A stretch of DNA of 64,000 bases from an uncultured Dokdonia sp. (lineage in GTDB: Bacteria > Bacteroidota > Bacteroidia > Flavobacteriales > Flavobacteriaceae). The translations under genes were made by a program, and so were the position numbers. Positions 32,325 to 43,031 of this stretch are shown piece by piece. Within the stretch, counting starts at the first letter, position 1. Each line of letters begins with the position of its first letter. Below the pieces are notes generated by a model. The model was not told where the DNA came from. It made no database searches and saw nothing but the letters and a program-made list of their open reading frames with translations. The stretch lies in the NCBI RefSeq assembly GCF_947492535.1, contig NZ_CANLNH010000010.1, forward strand, positions 113,574-177,573, given 5' to 3'.

Positions 32325-33812
32325 TTATGCTCTGCTTGTTCTAGGGTATAGTTTTGTGAATATAACACCTGCGATTATAGATAATAAAAAGGAAGGGGCT
32401 AATACATCTAGTTTTTCAAAATAAATCCCAATCCCATCTATTTCTTGAACCACAAACTTAAATATAGGAACACATAAAAAACCTGTAATCATAGAAGCAA
32501 GCGCTCCTTTTTCTGAATACTTTTTCCAGAATAATGACAAAATAATAACGGGGCAAAATGTAGCGGCGATACCAGACCATCCAAAAATGACAAACCAAAA
32601 AATAGTCCGATCTGGAGATAATATGGCAACAGACATGGCTATAATTAAAGCAACCACAGCAAGTGCTAATGTGATTAATCTTGAAATTCGAGTCAGTTTT
32701 TTTTGTGCTACTTCAGGATTGATAATTTTTTGATAAAAATCTCTAGACAAGGAACTTGAAGCCACTACAATTAGAGAATCTATTGTAGACATAATTGCTG
32801 ATAATACAATAGCAATATAAATAGCAACGATAGTTAGCGGTAGTAGATTTTCTATCATCATAATTAAAACACCTTCTCCTGCGGTACCCAAAACTGCTTC
32901 TGGATCTTGACCAATAGAGGTGTATAAATAACGCCCTAATAATCCTATAGTAACTGCAGCAAAATCTGTGAGTAGTGTAAATAAGATAGCTACCCATTTT
33001 CCTTTATCTATTTCAGCTTCATTTTTTACTGACATAAACCGAACGTAGATTTGCGGAGATCCTAAAAATCCAAGTCCAATCATTGCAAATCCTAGTATGG
33101 TAAATACAGTAAGTGTTAAGTCTGAAGTATCTCCCCAAATACTCGTAAGGTTTGGATCTATTTGGGTAAGGCCTTCCACAATACTTCCTCCGTCATCAAT
33201 AGATAACCAAGCTATAAATGGGAGACAAACGAGTCCGAAAAACATAAGTACGCCTTGGAAAAAATCTGACCAAACCGCTGCTAGGAATCCACCTATATAC
33301 ACATAGGCCATGACAATAATAAATCCTAAAATAGCTCCTGTGAAATAGTTGATGCCTAATAGCGATTCAAAGGCTTTTCCTGTAGCGTCTATTTGCGAAC
33401 TTACATAGATCACAACAAACAAGGAAAGCGCTGTAGCCGCTACTTTACGTATGGTTTTTCTTCCAGTGTCAAAATGACTTTCTAAGTAATCAGGTACTGT
33501 AATGGAATCATACTTATCTGTAGCACGTTTAAAACGTTTGGCCATAAAAAACCAAGAAACACCTACGCCTAATACTTCTCCTAAAACTACCCAATAGGCA
33601 GAAAAACCAGCAATGGCACCCATTCCGGTAAGTCCTAGAAGTAACCATCCGGACTCCCCAGTAGCTCTCGCCGAAAAGGCTACTGCCCAATAGCCTAGTT
33701 TTTTACCGCCTACATAAAAATCACTAACCCCTTTTACTCTTCTGGAGGCTACAACACCTATGATAACAAGAATGGCAAAATATAATCCAAGAACGATAAG
33801 TTTGGTGAGCAT
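32325..33812 (-). CDS. Sodium:solute symporter, PutP-like
   Basis: The protein has 495 residues and about thirteen membrane helices of the SSS family. ARATGESGWLLLG near residue 50 and GFLGSPQIYVRFMSVKN in the middle match sodium/proline symporters, so proline uptake is the first guess. It is transcribed alone, 51 bases upstream (on the minus strand) of the lipoprotein gene at 30531. Length and helix count are normal. I leave the symbol out because related symporters carry other substrates. Confidence 0.88.
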   Translation of the reverse strand: MLTKLIVLGLYFAILVIIGVVASRRVKGVSDFYVGGKKLGYWAVAFSARATGESGWLLLGLTGMGAIAGFSAYWVVLGEVLGVGVSWFFMAKRFKRATDKYDSITVPDYLESHFDTGRKTIRKVAATALSLFVVIYVSSQIDATGKAFESLLGINYFTGAILGFIIVMAYVYIGGFLAAVWSDFFQGVLMFFGLVCLPFIAWLSIDDGGSIVEGLTQIDPNLTSIWGDTSDLTLTVFTILGFAMIGLGFLGSPQIYVRFMSVKNEAEIDKGKWVAILFTLLTDFAAVTIGLLGRYLYTSIGQDPEAVLGTAGEGVLIMMIENLLPLTIVAIYIAIVLSAIMSTIDSLIVVASSSLSRDFYQKIINPEVAQKKLTRISRLITLALAVVALIIAMSVAILSPDRTIFWFVIFGWSGIAATFCPVIILSLFWKKYSEKGALASMITGFLCVPIFKFVVQEIDGIGIYFEKLDVLAPSFLLSIIAGVIFTKLYPRTSRA

Positions 33813-33874
33813 GTGATTTGTTTTTTAGATCATTAATGTACGGCTTTCTGAATAAGTAGGGAGATGTTACTGTA

Positions 33875-33894
33875 TATGCTTTCGCGAAAGCGTA
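33875..33894. repeat. 20-bp palindrome, intergenic
   Basis: TATGCTTTCGCGAAAGCGTA, one base off the perfect form, between groEL and the symporter gene. Confidence 0.9.
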
Positions 33895-33946
33895 TAAAAT
33901 CCGAATTAAAAAATAATCTTGACAAGATGAAGGTTGTTGGAAAAAG

Positions 33947-33978
33947 AAAAGGTCTTTGTATCATAACAAAGACCTTTT
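33947..33978 (-). terminator. groEL terminator
   Basis: AAAAGGTCTTTGT pairs perfectly with ACAAAGACCTTTT around a six-base loop. It lies 74 bases after the groEL stop. Confidence 0.85.
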
Positions 33979-34052
33979 TGTATTCTATATATAACTGAAA
34001 ACAATTAGTTGTCTATTCAGGAATAGCTAAATAATTGCCTGCCACGCTGTGG

Positions 34053-35693
<1,641 letters not shown>

Positions 35694-35700
35694 TTAGATT

Positions 35701-35726
35701 GTCATCTCCGCAAAGGCGGAGACCTT
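35701..35726. repeat. REP-like hairpin between groES and groEL
   Basis: CTCCGCAAAGGCGGAG followed by ACCTTTT. It is a short GC-rich hairpin in AT-rich DNA; a similar CCCGCGAAGGCGGG hairpin stands before the sigma-54 activator gene. Confidence 0.7.
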
Positions 35727-35761
35727 TTGGTTTATAAATTAATGTTTTGAGTTGCGATTTA

Positions 35762-35781
35762 TACGCTTTCGCGAAAGCGTA
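35762..35781. repeat. 20-bp palindrome between groES and groEL
   Basis: TACGCTTTCGCGAAAGCGTA, perfect, with flanking TA/TA extending the symmetry. Confidence 0.95.
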
Positions 35782-35837
35782 TATCTGAAAATGTAAACGT
35801 AAACTAGTTACAGTGTTAGGATTCAGATATGCTACTA

Positions 35838-36113
35838 TTATATGATTGCAAGAATATCTTCTTCTTTCATAATCATATAATCTTTACCGTCTAGTTTAAG
35901 CTCAGCGCCTGCATATTTCCCATAAATCACAGTGTCTCCTGTTTTTACAGTCATATCGTAATCTTTTTTACCAGAGCCTACGGCAACAACCTTTCCTTTT
36001 TGTTGTTTTTCTTGTGCCGAATCAGGAATGTAAAGTCCAGATGCGGTTTGCGTCTCTGCTGGTAGTGGTTCTATCACTACACGATCAGCAAGTGGTTTAA
36101 TGTTTAAAGCCAT
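35838..36113 (-). CDS. groES: Co-chaperonin GroES
   Basis: The 91-residue protein is the heptameric lid of the GroEL chamber. KPLADRVVIEPLPAE at the start, the mobile loop (ETQTASGLYIPDSAQ) and GDTVIYGKYAG are standard. It stands upstream of groEL in the same direction. No CIRCE-type repeat was seen; a -7 box TAAATTTG lies about 87 bases before the ATG. Confidence 0.98.
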   Translation of the reverse strand: MALNIKPLADRVVIEPLPAETQTASGLYIPDSAQEKQQKGKVVAVGSGKKDYDMTVKTGDTVIYGKYAGAELKLDGKDYMIMKEEDILAII

Positions 36114-36199
36114 TTTTTGATTCGTATTTATTAAGGTTAAATAAGTTGAAATTTATACTAGTTTAGTAGTCAGAAATTATGCCAGTCATTGTATGCTGA

Positions 36200-36207
36200 C
36201 AAATTTA
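36200..36207 (-). promoter_or_regulatory. Possible -7 box of groES
   Basis: TAAATTTG on the minus strand fits TAnnTTTG; the -33 box is not clear. Confidence 0.35.
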
Positions 36208-36237
36208 CAGCGCAAATGACATAGTAGTATTAAAACA

Positions 36238-36266
36238 AAAATGCCAACTTAAAAAGCTGGCATTTT
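36238..36266 (-). terminator. secG terminator
   Basis: AAAATGCCA pairs with TGGCATTTT, with further AGCTT/AACTT pairing inside, 28 bases after the secG stop. Confidence 0.7.
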
Positions 36267-36293
36267 GATAGCAAATATATGCAATGTGTTATT

Positions 36294-36632
36294 TTAAAGA
36301 GTATCGTTTGTTGTTGTGTTATTTGTTGGTGGTACAGTAACTGGAGCCGTTGTTTGTGTTGCATTCTCATCAAATACTTGAGATTCGTTTCCGTCTCCTC
36401 CAAAAATGGTGATATTACTTAATAATATAAGTACTAATAATAATGTTGCTAATCCCCAAGTTGCCTTGTCAAGAAAGTCTGTAGTTTTTTGAACACCTCC
36501 TAATTGTTGTGTTCCTCCTCCTCCAAAAGAAGAAGATAATCCTCCACCTTTAGGGTTTTGTACCATAATTACTACGACTAGTAAAAAAGCTACGATAACG
36601 ATTAATACTAAAAATATATAAAATGTACTCAT
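36294..36632 (-). CDS. secG: Protein translocase subunit SecG
   Basis: The 112-residue protein has two membrane helices (about 3-23 and 56-76) flanking the SecG signature VQNPKGGGLSSSFGGGG. SecG stimulates protein export through SecYE. It has a long, Thr-rich tail typical of Bacteroidota SecG. It closes a same-strand unit with lptE and the TPR-like gene, six bases after the latter. Confidence 0.93.
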   Translation of the reverse strand: MSTFYIFLVLIVIVAFLLVVVIMVQNPKGGGLSSSFGGGGTQQLGGVQKTTDFLDKATWGLATLLLVLILLSNITIFGGDGNESQVFDENATQTTAPVTVPPTNNTTTNDTL

Positions 36633-36638
36633 AATTCT

Positions 36639-37538
36639 TTATTTTTCTTCTAATTGCTCTACGGCCCGAATTTGGTCTGCAAAGAAACCACTTTTTTCTG
36701 GATATTTCAAACTTAAAATTCGATAAGCTTGCTTTGCTTTTTTAAAGTTTTTTTGCTCTACATATACACGCGCTAAAGTCTCTGTCATTAAGGCTTCAGA
36801 AGGCGTGATGGATTCTTTTGCAAGATTTTTTTTGGGTGCTGGCGTGGCTGGTGAAAACTCAATTTTAGGATTGGATTCTATAAAAGAGTCTACAATAGCT
36901 TGTTTACGCTTCTTTGTTTGGGTATCTGTAACGTTTGTTTTTGACGTTTCTGTAGATGCTGTTTTTTCAGTATTGTCTTTTGATAGTGTTGTAGCTTCTT
37001 TTTTTGATGGTCTCTCTCTTGTTATAGGTGAAAATTTAGAGAGTTGTAACCATTCTTGAAAAGAGTGTACCTCATTCTGATCAAAATTTAAGGGTTTCCC
37101 AATAGATAGGATTTCATTTGGAGAACGTTTTGTGATCTCTGAATTTTCTTTTTCTACAAATAGATTTGGATCTAAAATTTTTGAAGCTTTTTCTTGCTCT
37201 TCTTCTTGCACTTGCAGTGACACGTCATGAAGCCCTTCAATCTGTAAGGCTCTTAAGTGTATTTCTTGCTCTTTTATCTGAGTACTTATTTCGTTTTGTG
37301 TAAATACATCTGAAGTAATGTATTCAAATAAAACAGCTCTATCGGTTGTATGTGCTGCTGTTATTTTGAGTGCCTTGTTATACGCAAAGCTCTCTTGGTT
37401 TTTAAGTCCTTTTATATATAAAGCATGTGCACTCTGGAAATAAGGGAATTCATCAATCAACCCCCTAATGTCTGTTGTATGAGCACTTGAAATATTTTCA
37501 GGGTGTTCTAAGAGATATGTAAATGCTTGTGTATTCAT
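36639..37538 (-). CDS. TPR-like protein between lptE and secG
   Basis: The protein has 299 residues. I chose the ATG at 37538, which gives MNTQAFTYLLEHP and overlaps the lptE stop by one base (TAATG); the longer frame adds only two codons. The N-terminal 100 residues are helical, the middle is charged and low in complexity (about 140-240), and the last 60 hold one or two TPR units (ALMTETLARVYVEQKNFKKA). The lptE-TPR-secG order is familiar from other flavobacteria. No enzymatic domain is seen; the role is unknown, perhaps envelope assembly. Confidence 0.75.
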   Translation of the reverse strand: MNTQAFTYLLEHPENISSAHTTDIRGLIDEFPYFQSAHALYIKGLKNQESFAYNKALKITAAHTTDRAVLFEYITSDVFTQNEISTQIKEQEIHLRALQIEGLHDVSLQVQEEEQEKASKILDPNLFVEKENSEITKRSPNEILSIGKPLNFDQNEVHSFQEWLQLSKFSPITRERPSKKEATTLSKDNTEKTASTETSKTNVTDTQTKKRKQAIVDSFIESNPKIEFSPATPAPKKNLAKESITPSEALMTETLARVYVEQKNFKKAKQAYRILSLKYPEKSGFFADQIRAVEQLEEK

Positions 37539-38053
37539 TACCACTTAGCGAGTGATTCATTAACAATATCTTGTGTAATACGATCAAAAATTTCTTCTAG
37601 TGCTGTATCTAGATCGCTTCCTATTAATTGAGTGGTTGCAGATACATCTGAGAAGAAAGAAAAACGTCTTTCAAAATCATCTTCGCCATCTGTTTTCGTA
37701 TTGTTATAATAACGTACGTTCACAGTAATGGTAAGTCTGTTTTGAGCTGCCGTATTTTCAGAAGTGGAGGCTTGTGGAGCAATGTAATACTCAACAATTT
37801 CACCTTCAAAGAGGAGTTCTCCATTATTAGAAACTAAGCTCAGATTTGTTTGATCTTGAATTAAATCTTGCAAGGCAAAAGTAAATGTACGGTCAATACC
37901 TGGCTCTACAATAGGCGCTTGATTTTGGAAAAAATTGACTTGAAAGGTTTTTATGTTTTCGTCAATAGAGATGCCATTAAATGAATAAATCCCGCATCCT
38001 TGAAAGGTTAGGAAACATAAAATAGCACAAAATAAAGTAGTTGTTTTTTTCAT
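37538..38053 (-). CDS. lptE: LPS-assembly lipoprotein LptE
   Basis: The 171-residue lipoprotein has lipobox Cys C20 (FQGCGIYSFNG). The GIYSFNGISI start and the mixed alpha/beta body with VRYYNN match Bacteroidota LptE, which plugs the LptD barrel that places lipopolysaccharide in the outer membrane. It follows the sigma-54 activator gene by 61 bases on the same strand and is coupled to the next gene by a one-base overlap. Confidence 0.88.
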   Translation of the reverse strand: MKKTTTLFCAILCFLTFQGCGIYSFNGISIDENIKTFQVNFFQNQAPIVEPGIDRTFTFALQDLIQDQTNLSLVSNNGELLFEGEIVEYYIAPQASTSENTAAQNRLTITVNVRYYNNTKTDGEDDFERRFSFFSDVSATTQLIGSDLDTALEEIFDRITQDIVNESLAKW

Positions 38054-38114
38054 ACCGATATAACGGCTAGTGTCTGTTAAAATTCCTTAAGCAATATACA
38101 ATGATCTTATAAAA

Positions 38115-39389
38115 TTATAAGTCAAATTGTTTAATCTTTCTGTATAATGTACGTTCGCTTATTCCTAACTCGTCTGCTGCAGCTTTACGCTTACCGTTAT
38201 GGCGCTCTAATGATTTTTTAATAAGCTCTAATTCCTTATCGTGTAGCGAAAGGGTTTCTTCTTCTTCTATCTCTTCAGCAAAGTGATATGGATCTTCTTT
38301 AGATTCTTGAATAGGAGGTGGCGTCGCAATAGGAGTGACTGGTGTTGCCTTCTCTGGAATATGTAAAACTTCCATCACTTCCTCTGCAGTATCATAGCTT
38401 TCTTCCTTATTATATATTTTGTTTATAAGAGTCTCATTTTCTTCTCTTACATCTGCCGTATTTCCATTTTTCATGAGTTCCAATGTTAGCTTTTTGAGAT
38501 CATTTAGATCGGCTTTCATGTCAAATAATACTTTGTATAAAATCTCACGTTCATTGGAAAAATCTGAAGATTCTTTTTTCTCTATAACTGCGGGGAGTTT
38601 ACTTCCCGTATCTGGCAGATAATTACGTATCGTATCTGCTGTAATAGAACGATTTTGTTCTAAAACGGATACCTGTTCTGCTACATTACGTAACTGTCTA
38701 ATATTACCCGACCATCTATATTGAATAAGTAATTGTGTAGCTAACTCATCAAGACGAATGGTAGGCATCTTATATTTCATCGCAAAATCTGATGCAAATT
38801 TTCTAAATAAGAGATGAATGTCGTTTTTGCGCTCTCTTAATGGAGGAAGATTAATTTCTACGGTACTTAATCTGTAGTAAAGATCTTCTCTAAATTTCCC
38901 TTCTTTGATGGCTTCAAACATATGCACATTGGTAGCTGCTACAATACGTACATCTGTTTTTTGGGTTTTAGAAGATCCTACTTTTAGAAACTCACCATTT
39001 TCTAAGACACGAAGTAAACGTACTTGTGTGGGTAATGGGAGTTCACCTACTTCATCTAGGAAAATAGTACCGCCATCTGCCACTTCAAAGTATCCATTTC
39101 TAGTTTGAGTAGCTCCTGTAAAGGCTCCTTTTTCGTGACCAAAAAGTTCACTGTCTATCGTTCCTTCTGGAATCGCTCCACAGTTTACAGCAATGTATTT
39201 ATTATGTTTTCTATGTGATAACGAATGGATAATTTTTGGAATACTTTCTTTTCCCACACCAGATTCCCCAGTAACCAATACCGAAATATCTGTGGGTGCT
39301 ACTTGAATTGCTTTTTCAATAGCACGATTTAGTTTAGGATCATCTCCTATAATTCCAAATCGTTGTTTTGTAGTTTGTATTCCTTCCAT
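38115..39389 (-). CDS. Sigma-54-dependent transcriptional activator
   Basis: The 424-residue protein begins at the ATG at 39389 (MEGIQTTKQ); the longer frame would read through a palindrome and a hairpin. Walker A GESGVGKE is at 41-48, the sigma-54 contact loop GAFTGA at 88-93, and a Fis-type helix-turn-helix ends the chain (GKRKAAADELGISERTLYRK). No receiver or sensor domain is present, so control must come from level or partners. It is first in a same-strand run with lptE, a TPR-like gene and secG. Targets are unknown. Confidence 0.93.
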   Translation of the reverse strand: MEGIQTTKQRFGIIGDDPKLNRAIEKAIQVAPTDISVLVTGESGVGKESIPKIIHSLSHRKHNKYIAVNCGAIPEGTIDSELFGHEKGAFTGATQTRNGYFEVADGGTIFLDEVGELPLPTQVRLLRVLENGEFLKVGSSKTQKTDVRIVAATNVHMFEAIKEGKFREDLYYRLSTVEINLPPLRERKNDIHLLFRKFASDFAMKYKMPTIRLDELATQLLIQYRWSGNIRQLRNVAEQVSVLEQNRSITADTIRNYLPDTGSKLPAVIEKKESSDFSNEREILYKVLFDMKADLNDLKKLTLELMKNGNTADVREENETLINKIYNKEESYDTAEEVMEVLHIPEKATPVTPIATPPPIQESKEDPYHFAEEIEEEETLSLHDKELELIKKSLERHNGKRKAAADELGISERTLYRKIKQFDL

Positions 39390-39394
39390 ATGTA

Positions 39395-39418
39395 TGCCCG
39401 CGAAGGCGGGTATCTTTT
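39395..39418. repeat. REP-like hairpin before the sigma-54 activator gene
   Basis: CCCGCGAAGGCGGG followed by TATCTTTTTT on the plus strand. Its stem-loop resembles the one at 35701-35726. It could act as a terminator for plus-strand transcripts or be a small mobile repeat. Confidence 0.6.
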
Positions 39419-39429
39419 TTAATTTTTTA

Positions 39430-39449
39430 TACGCTTTCGCGAAAGCGTA
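39430..39449. repeat. 20-bp palindrome between the activator gene and miaB
   Basis: TACGCTTTCGCGAAAGCGTA, perfect, 13 bases from the miaB stop codon. Confidence 0.95.
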
Positions 39450-39462
39450 ATTATCTATGCTA

Positions 39463-40917
39463 TTATTCTTGCCAGTAAGCGGCATATCCTACTGGTTCAC
39501 CTATGAGTGTTCCAGTAGTGCATTCTGTAATTTTCACATCTACATAGTCTCCTATTTTATAGGTGTCTTTTGGAAAGACCACGACAATGTTTTGATCATT
39601 ACGACCACTCCATTCGTTTTCATTCTTTTTAGATTGTTTTTCAATAAGAACTTCTACGGTTTGGTGTAAATACTTCTTTAAATTATCACGGGACATGTCT
39701 CTTTGTAAGTCAATCACTTCTTGAAGACGACGTTTTTTAATTTCTAACGGAATGTCATCTTCCATCTTACGTTCAGCCAATGTTCCCGGACGTTCTGAAT
39801 AATAGAACATAAACCCATAATCATACTTTACATAGTCCATAAGAGCTAGCGTATCTTGATGATCTTCTTCGGTTTCTGTTGGGAATCCAGTAATCATGTC
39901 CTGACTAATTCCAATATCTGGAATTAATTGCTTGATATTATCAATAAGTGTTCTGTATTCAGCAGCTGTATGCTGACGATTCATAAGCTTTAAGATACGA
40001 TCGCTACCACTTTGTACAGGTAAGTGTATATAATTACAAATGTTTTTATGCTTTGCCATTACCTCAATAACATCTAGTGTCATATCCTGAGGATTGCTTG
40101 TAGAGAAACGAATACGAAGTTTTGGATGTGCTGTTGCCACCATATCCATAAGTTGAGCAAAATCTACCGCAGTAGCTTTAGCCATCTCGCTTGCTTTTTC
40201 AAAATCTTTTTTGAGTCCGCCGCCATACCATAAATAGGAATCTACATTTTGACCTAATAACGTAACTTCTTTATATCCTTTAGAAACCAAATCTTGTACT
40301 TCTTCCAAAATAGACTGCGGATCACGACTACGCTCACGACCTCTTGTGAATGGAACTACGCAAAATGTACACATATTATCACATCCTCTGGTAATAGATA
40401 CAAATGCAGTGACTCCATTGGTTTGAAGTCTTACAGGTGATATATCTCCATACGTTTCTTCTTTAGAAAGAATCACATTAATAGCATCGCGTCCTTCTTC
40501 TACCTCACTTAAGAGATTTGGGATATCCTTATAAGCATCTGGACCTACAACAAGATCTACGATTTTTTCTTCTTCTAAAAACTTACTTTTTAAGCGTTCA
40601 GCCATACAGCCTAAAACGCCTACTTTCATTTTAGAATTTTTCTTTCTTTTAACTGCTTGGTACTTTTCAAGTCTTTTACGAACAGTAATTTCTGCTTTTT
40701 CACGAATAGAACACGTGTTTACAAGAACGAGATCTGCTTCCTCAAGGTCTTGTGTTGTGTTATATCCTTCTTTAGCAAGTATAGAGGCAACAACTTCACT
40801 GTCAGAAAAATTCATTTGGCAACCATAGCTTTCTATAAAAAGCTTTTTGCTATTGTTTGCATTTCCTTCTACAACTAATGCTTCTCCTTGTTTATTTTCG
40901 TCTATTATTTTCTCCAT
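39463..40917 (-). CDS. miaB: tRNA-2-methylthio-N6-dimethylallyladenosine synthase MiaB
   Basis: This 484-residue radical-SAM enzyme adds the methylthio group to i6A37 of tRNAs. The ATG at 40917 is used because a good promoter (40956-40987) lies inside the longer frame. The N-terminal domain has Cys for the auxiliary cluster (ESYGCQMNFSD, NTCSIREKAE, GVLGCMAER), the radical-SAM motif is RGCDNMCTFC, and a TRAM domain ends the chain. Monocistronic. Identification is secure. Confidence 0.97.
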   Translation of the reverse strand: MEKIIDENKQGEALVVEGNANNSKKLFIESYGCQMNFSDSEVVASILAKEGYNTTQDLEEADLVLVNTCSIREKAEITVRKRLEKYQAVKRKKNSKMKVGVLGCMAERLKSKFLEEEKIVDLVVGPDAYKDIPNLLSEVEEGRDAINVILSKEETYGDISPVRLQTNGVTAFVSITRGCDNMCTFCVVPFTRGRERSRDPQSILEEVQDLVSKGYKEVTLLGQNVDSYLWYGGGLKKDFEKASEMAKATAVDFAQLMDMVATAHPKLRIRFSTSNPQDMTLDVIEVMAKHKNICNYIHLPVQSGSDRILKLMNRQHTAAEYRTLIDNIKQLIPDIGISQDMITGFPTETEEDHQDTLALMDYVKYDYGFMFYYSERPGTLAERKMEDDIPLEIKKRRLQEVIDLQRDMSRDNLKKYLHQTVEVLIEKQSKKNENEWSGRNDQNIVVVFPKDTYKIGDYVDVKITECTTGTLIGEPVGYAAYWQE

Positions 40918-40955
40918 TCTTTTGATTGACTCTATATTAATTGTCAATGATCGTG

Positions 40956-40987
40956 CAAAGATACAGTTTACAACGCATTGTGACAAA
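40956..40987 (-). promoter_or_regulatory. miaB promoter
   Basis: On the minus strand TTTG, 20 bases, TATCTTTG: both boxes of the Bacteroidota vegetative promoter at accepted spacing, 38 bases before the chosen ATG. Confidence 0.65.
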
Positions 40988-40997
40988 GTGTCAGTTT

Positions 40998-41005
40998 TAT
41001 TTTTG
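40998..41005 (+). promoter_or_regulatory. Possible -7 box of the gene at 41034
   Basis: TATTTTTG on the plus strand fits TAnnTTTG, 28 bases before the TTG start. Confidence 0.4.
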
Positions 41006-41033
41006 AGTCTAGTTTTACTACTTTAGAGCGGTA

Positions 41034-41927
41034 TTGAAGAATACTATCGTAAATATCATCCTCACTATATGCAAAAAGCTTTTTTTAATTGCTTTTGTTG
41101 TATTTTTTCTTTCCTGTAAGGAATCAATGTTAGATTCTTCAAGTTCTTATATCTATTTAGCACATACAAGACTTGATACTAACGATGGTTTGTATGATAA
41201 GGTATATGATATTGATTTTTCTAATTATGATATGACATTGTTAGGAGGTGATTTAAGTATGAGTTCATTCTCTAGAAAGGAAGTGATATTACCTCACTTA
41301 GATAGTATTTTTAATTTCAAGAGTCCTAATACACTTTGGAGTGTTGGAAATCATGATAATGTGCCAAATAAAAGATTTTATGAAACAACCTTAAAAAATA
41401 AATACCATGCCTATCAGAAAGATGATGTGACATTTATTACTTTAAACTCTCAAGATAGTCTAAGTTCTATCATAGGAAATCAGAAAACATTTTTGTTTTC
41501 TGTATTAGATACGATACAAACAACATCTGTTTTATTAATGACTCATAAATTGATTTTTATGAATGACCATCCGGTATTGGATGAGAAAATTAGTACGGTT
41601 TGTAATGCAGGGAAGGGAAACTGCTTTCATTGTCATAATACTAATAATTTTTATCAAGATATTTATCCTAAGCTTTTGGAGGTAAAAAAGAGAGGAATAC
41701 ACGTTTTGTGGGTAGGGGGTGACCTTGGATATAAGACTTCTGAGTTTGAATATATAGACGATCAAGGGATTGTGTTTCTGGGGAATGGGTTCTGGTATAA
41801 GAAAGAACGGAATAAAGTATTACTTTTTTCAAAAACTAAAGATAAAACATTAACCTATACTTTTGTTCCTGTAGATACGCTTCTTCAAGATCAAACAAAA
41901 GCATTAAAAATAGCTCCGTCTAAATAA
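41034..41927 (+). CDS. Metallophosphoesterase-like lipoprotein
   Basis: The protein has 297 residues. The TTG start at 41034 is needed for the signal peptide (lipobox FFLSC near residue 27); no ATG stands in a suitable place. GGDLSM, VGNHDN, a THK segment and GGDLGYK follow the order of calcineurin-type phosphoesterase motifs, but the first DxH motif is unclear and a Cys/His-rich insert (GNCFHCHNTN) lies in the middle. Likely an outer-membrane or periplasmic hydrolase of unknown substrate. It precedes an LpxR-like gene on the same strand. Confidence 0.65.
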   Translation: MKNTIVNIILTICKKLFLIAFVVFFLSCKESMLDSSSSYIYLAHTRLDTNDGLYDKVYDIDFSNYDMTLLGGDLSMSSFSRKEVILPHLDSIFNFKSPNTLWSVGNHDNVPNKRFYETTLKNKYHAYQKDDVTFITLNSQDSLSSIIGNQKTFLFSVLDTIQTTSVLLMTHKLIFMNDHPVLDEKISTVCNAGKGNCFHCHNTNNFYQDIYPKLLEVKKRGIHVLWVGGDLGYKTSEFEYIDDQGIVFLGNGFWYKKERNKVLLFSKTKDKTLTYTFVPVDTLLQDQTKALKIAPSK

Positions 41928-41970
41928 TTTCTATTTTTTTCGACTAACGAATTATTGACTGTATAATTCT

Positions 41971-42936
41971 ATGAAACACATTACTTATTGTATGAATATA
42001 TTTTTAAACAATACGCTTATTTCTAAAAATATAGTTTTGCAATTTGTTTTCTTTTTTTTTAGTGTGGTTGGTTTTTCACAAGAACCCTATACCCAACAAG
42101 TTTCATTACAACATGATAATGATTTTGTTTTTGCAATAGATCGTTATTATACAGCAGGTACTTTTTTAGGATACAGTCGTTTACTAGAAGGAGATTTTAT
42201 ATTTAAAAGAGAACAAGACGCACCTATACAATTAGATGTGCGTTTAGGGCAAGAAACATATACCCCTAGAGAACTTTTTGAAAGAGATTTTGATCTTTTT
42301 GAACGTCCGTATGCTGGATATTTATTTGTGTCAGGACAATTGTCTAAAGTGAAAAAATCACAAATTTGGTTGCTTCAAGCAGAGTTTGGATTAGCAGGTC
42401 CTCAATCGTTGGCAGGAGATATTCAGGTAGCATATCACGAACTCATAAATACATTTATCCCGGTATGGGAAGGACAAATAGCAAATAGTACTCATGTGAA
42501 TTTTCAAGGGCACTATATTTCAAATATTGATCTAAATGAATCTTATTTGTTTAAAAACATTTCGCTACAGTCGTCAGTGTCTCTTGGTACTAGACTATCG
42601 TATCTAGAACAAGGAGTGAAAACGTACATAGGAAAACGATCCTCTATAGCTACGAGTTCTGCTTTTAATCGTATAGGGAGTGTTAAAGAATTTTATGGCT
42701 ATGCAGGACTTGCATATAGATATGTTATAAATAATGCACTTATAGAAGGGCATCCGTTTGGAGATAATTCTCCATTTACATTAGATGCAATAGCTTCTAT
42801 AGGAAGATTTGAATCTGGGATTGTCTATCGAGAAGGACGAACTACATACAGTATAGTGTATCACTATAATACAAAAGAAACAGCAAGAGAAGGGCGTTTA
42901 CAGTATGCAGCCATGACAATTGCGAGGACTTTCTAG
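41971..42936 (+). CDS. LpxR-like lipid A deacylase (outer-membrane barrel)
   Basis: The protein has 321 residues with a signal peptide ending VVGFSQ near residue 37. The mature part is beta-rich and starts with QHDNDFVFAIDRYYTAG, matching LpxR-family proteins (DUF2219), outer-membrane barrels that remove acyl chains from lipid A; the ND and the later ERPYAGYLF segment are family hallmarks. It lies 43 bases after the phosphoesterase-like gene. Activity on lipid A is predicted from the family only. Confidence 0.8.
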   Translation: MKHITYCMNIFLNNTLISKNIVLQFVFFFFSVVGFSQEPYTQQVSLQHDNDFVFAIDRYYTAGTFLGYSRLLEGDFIFKREQDAPIQLDVRLGQETYTPRELFERDFDLFERPYAGYLFVSGQLSKVKKSQIWLLQAEFGLAGPQSLAGDIQVAYHELINTFIPVWEGQIANSTHVNFQGHYISNIDLNESYLFKNISLQSSVSLGTRLSYLEQGVKTYIGKRSSIATSSAFNRIGSVKEFYGYAGLAYRYVINNALIEGHPFGDNSPFTLDAIASIGRFESGIVYREGRTTYSIVYHYNTKETAREGRLQYAAMTIARTF

Positions 42937-43031
42937 GTTATGTAATTGTTATCTCTATATATACAAACGCAACCATTATACTATTCAGGTATCTTATTGG
43001 TATACTATTAATCTATTTTAGAATATCAATC

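Noticed and set aside
40918..40986. N-terminal extension of MiaB
   Set aside because: A two-box promoter lies over the extension, and the ATG at 40917 fits the family.
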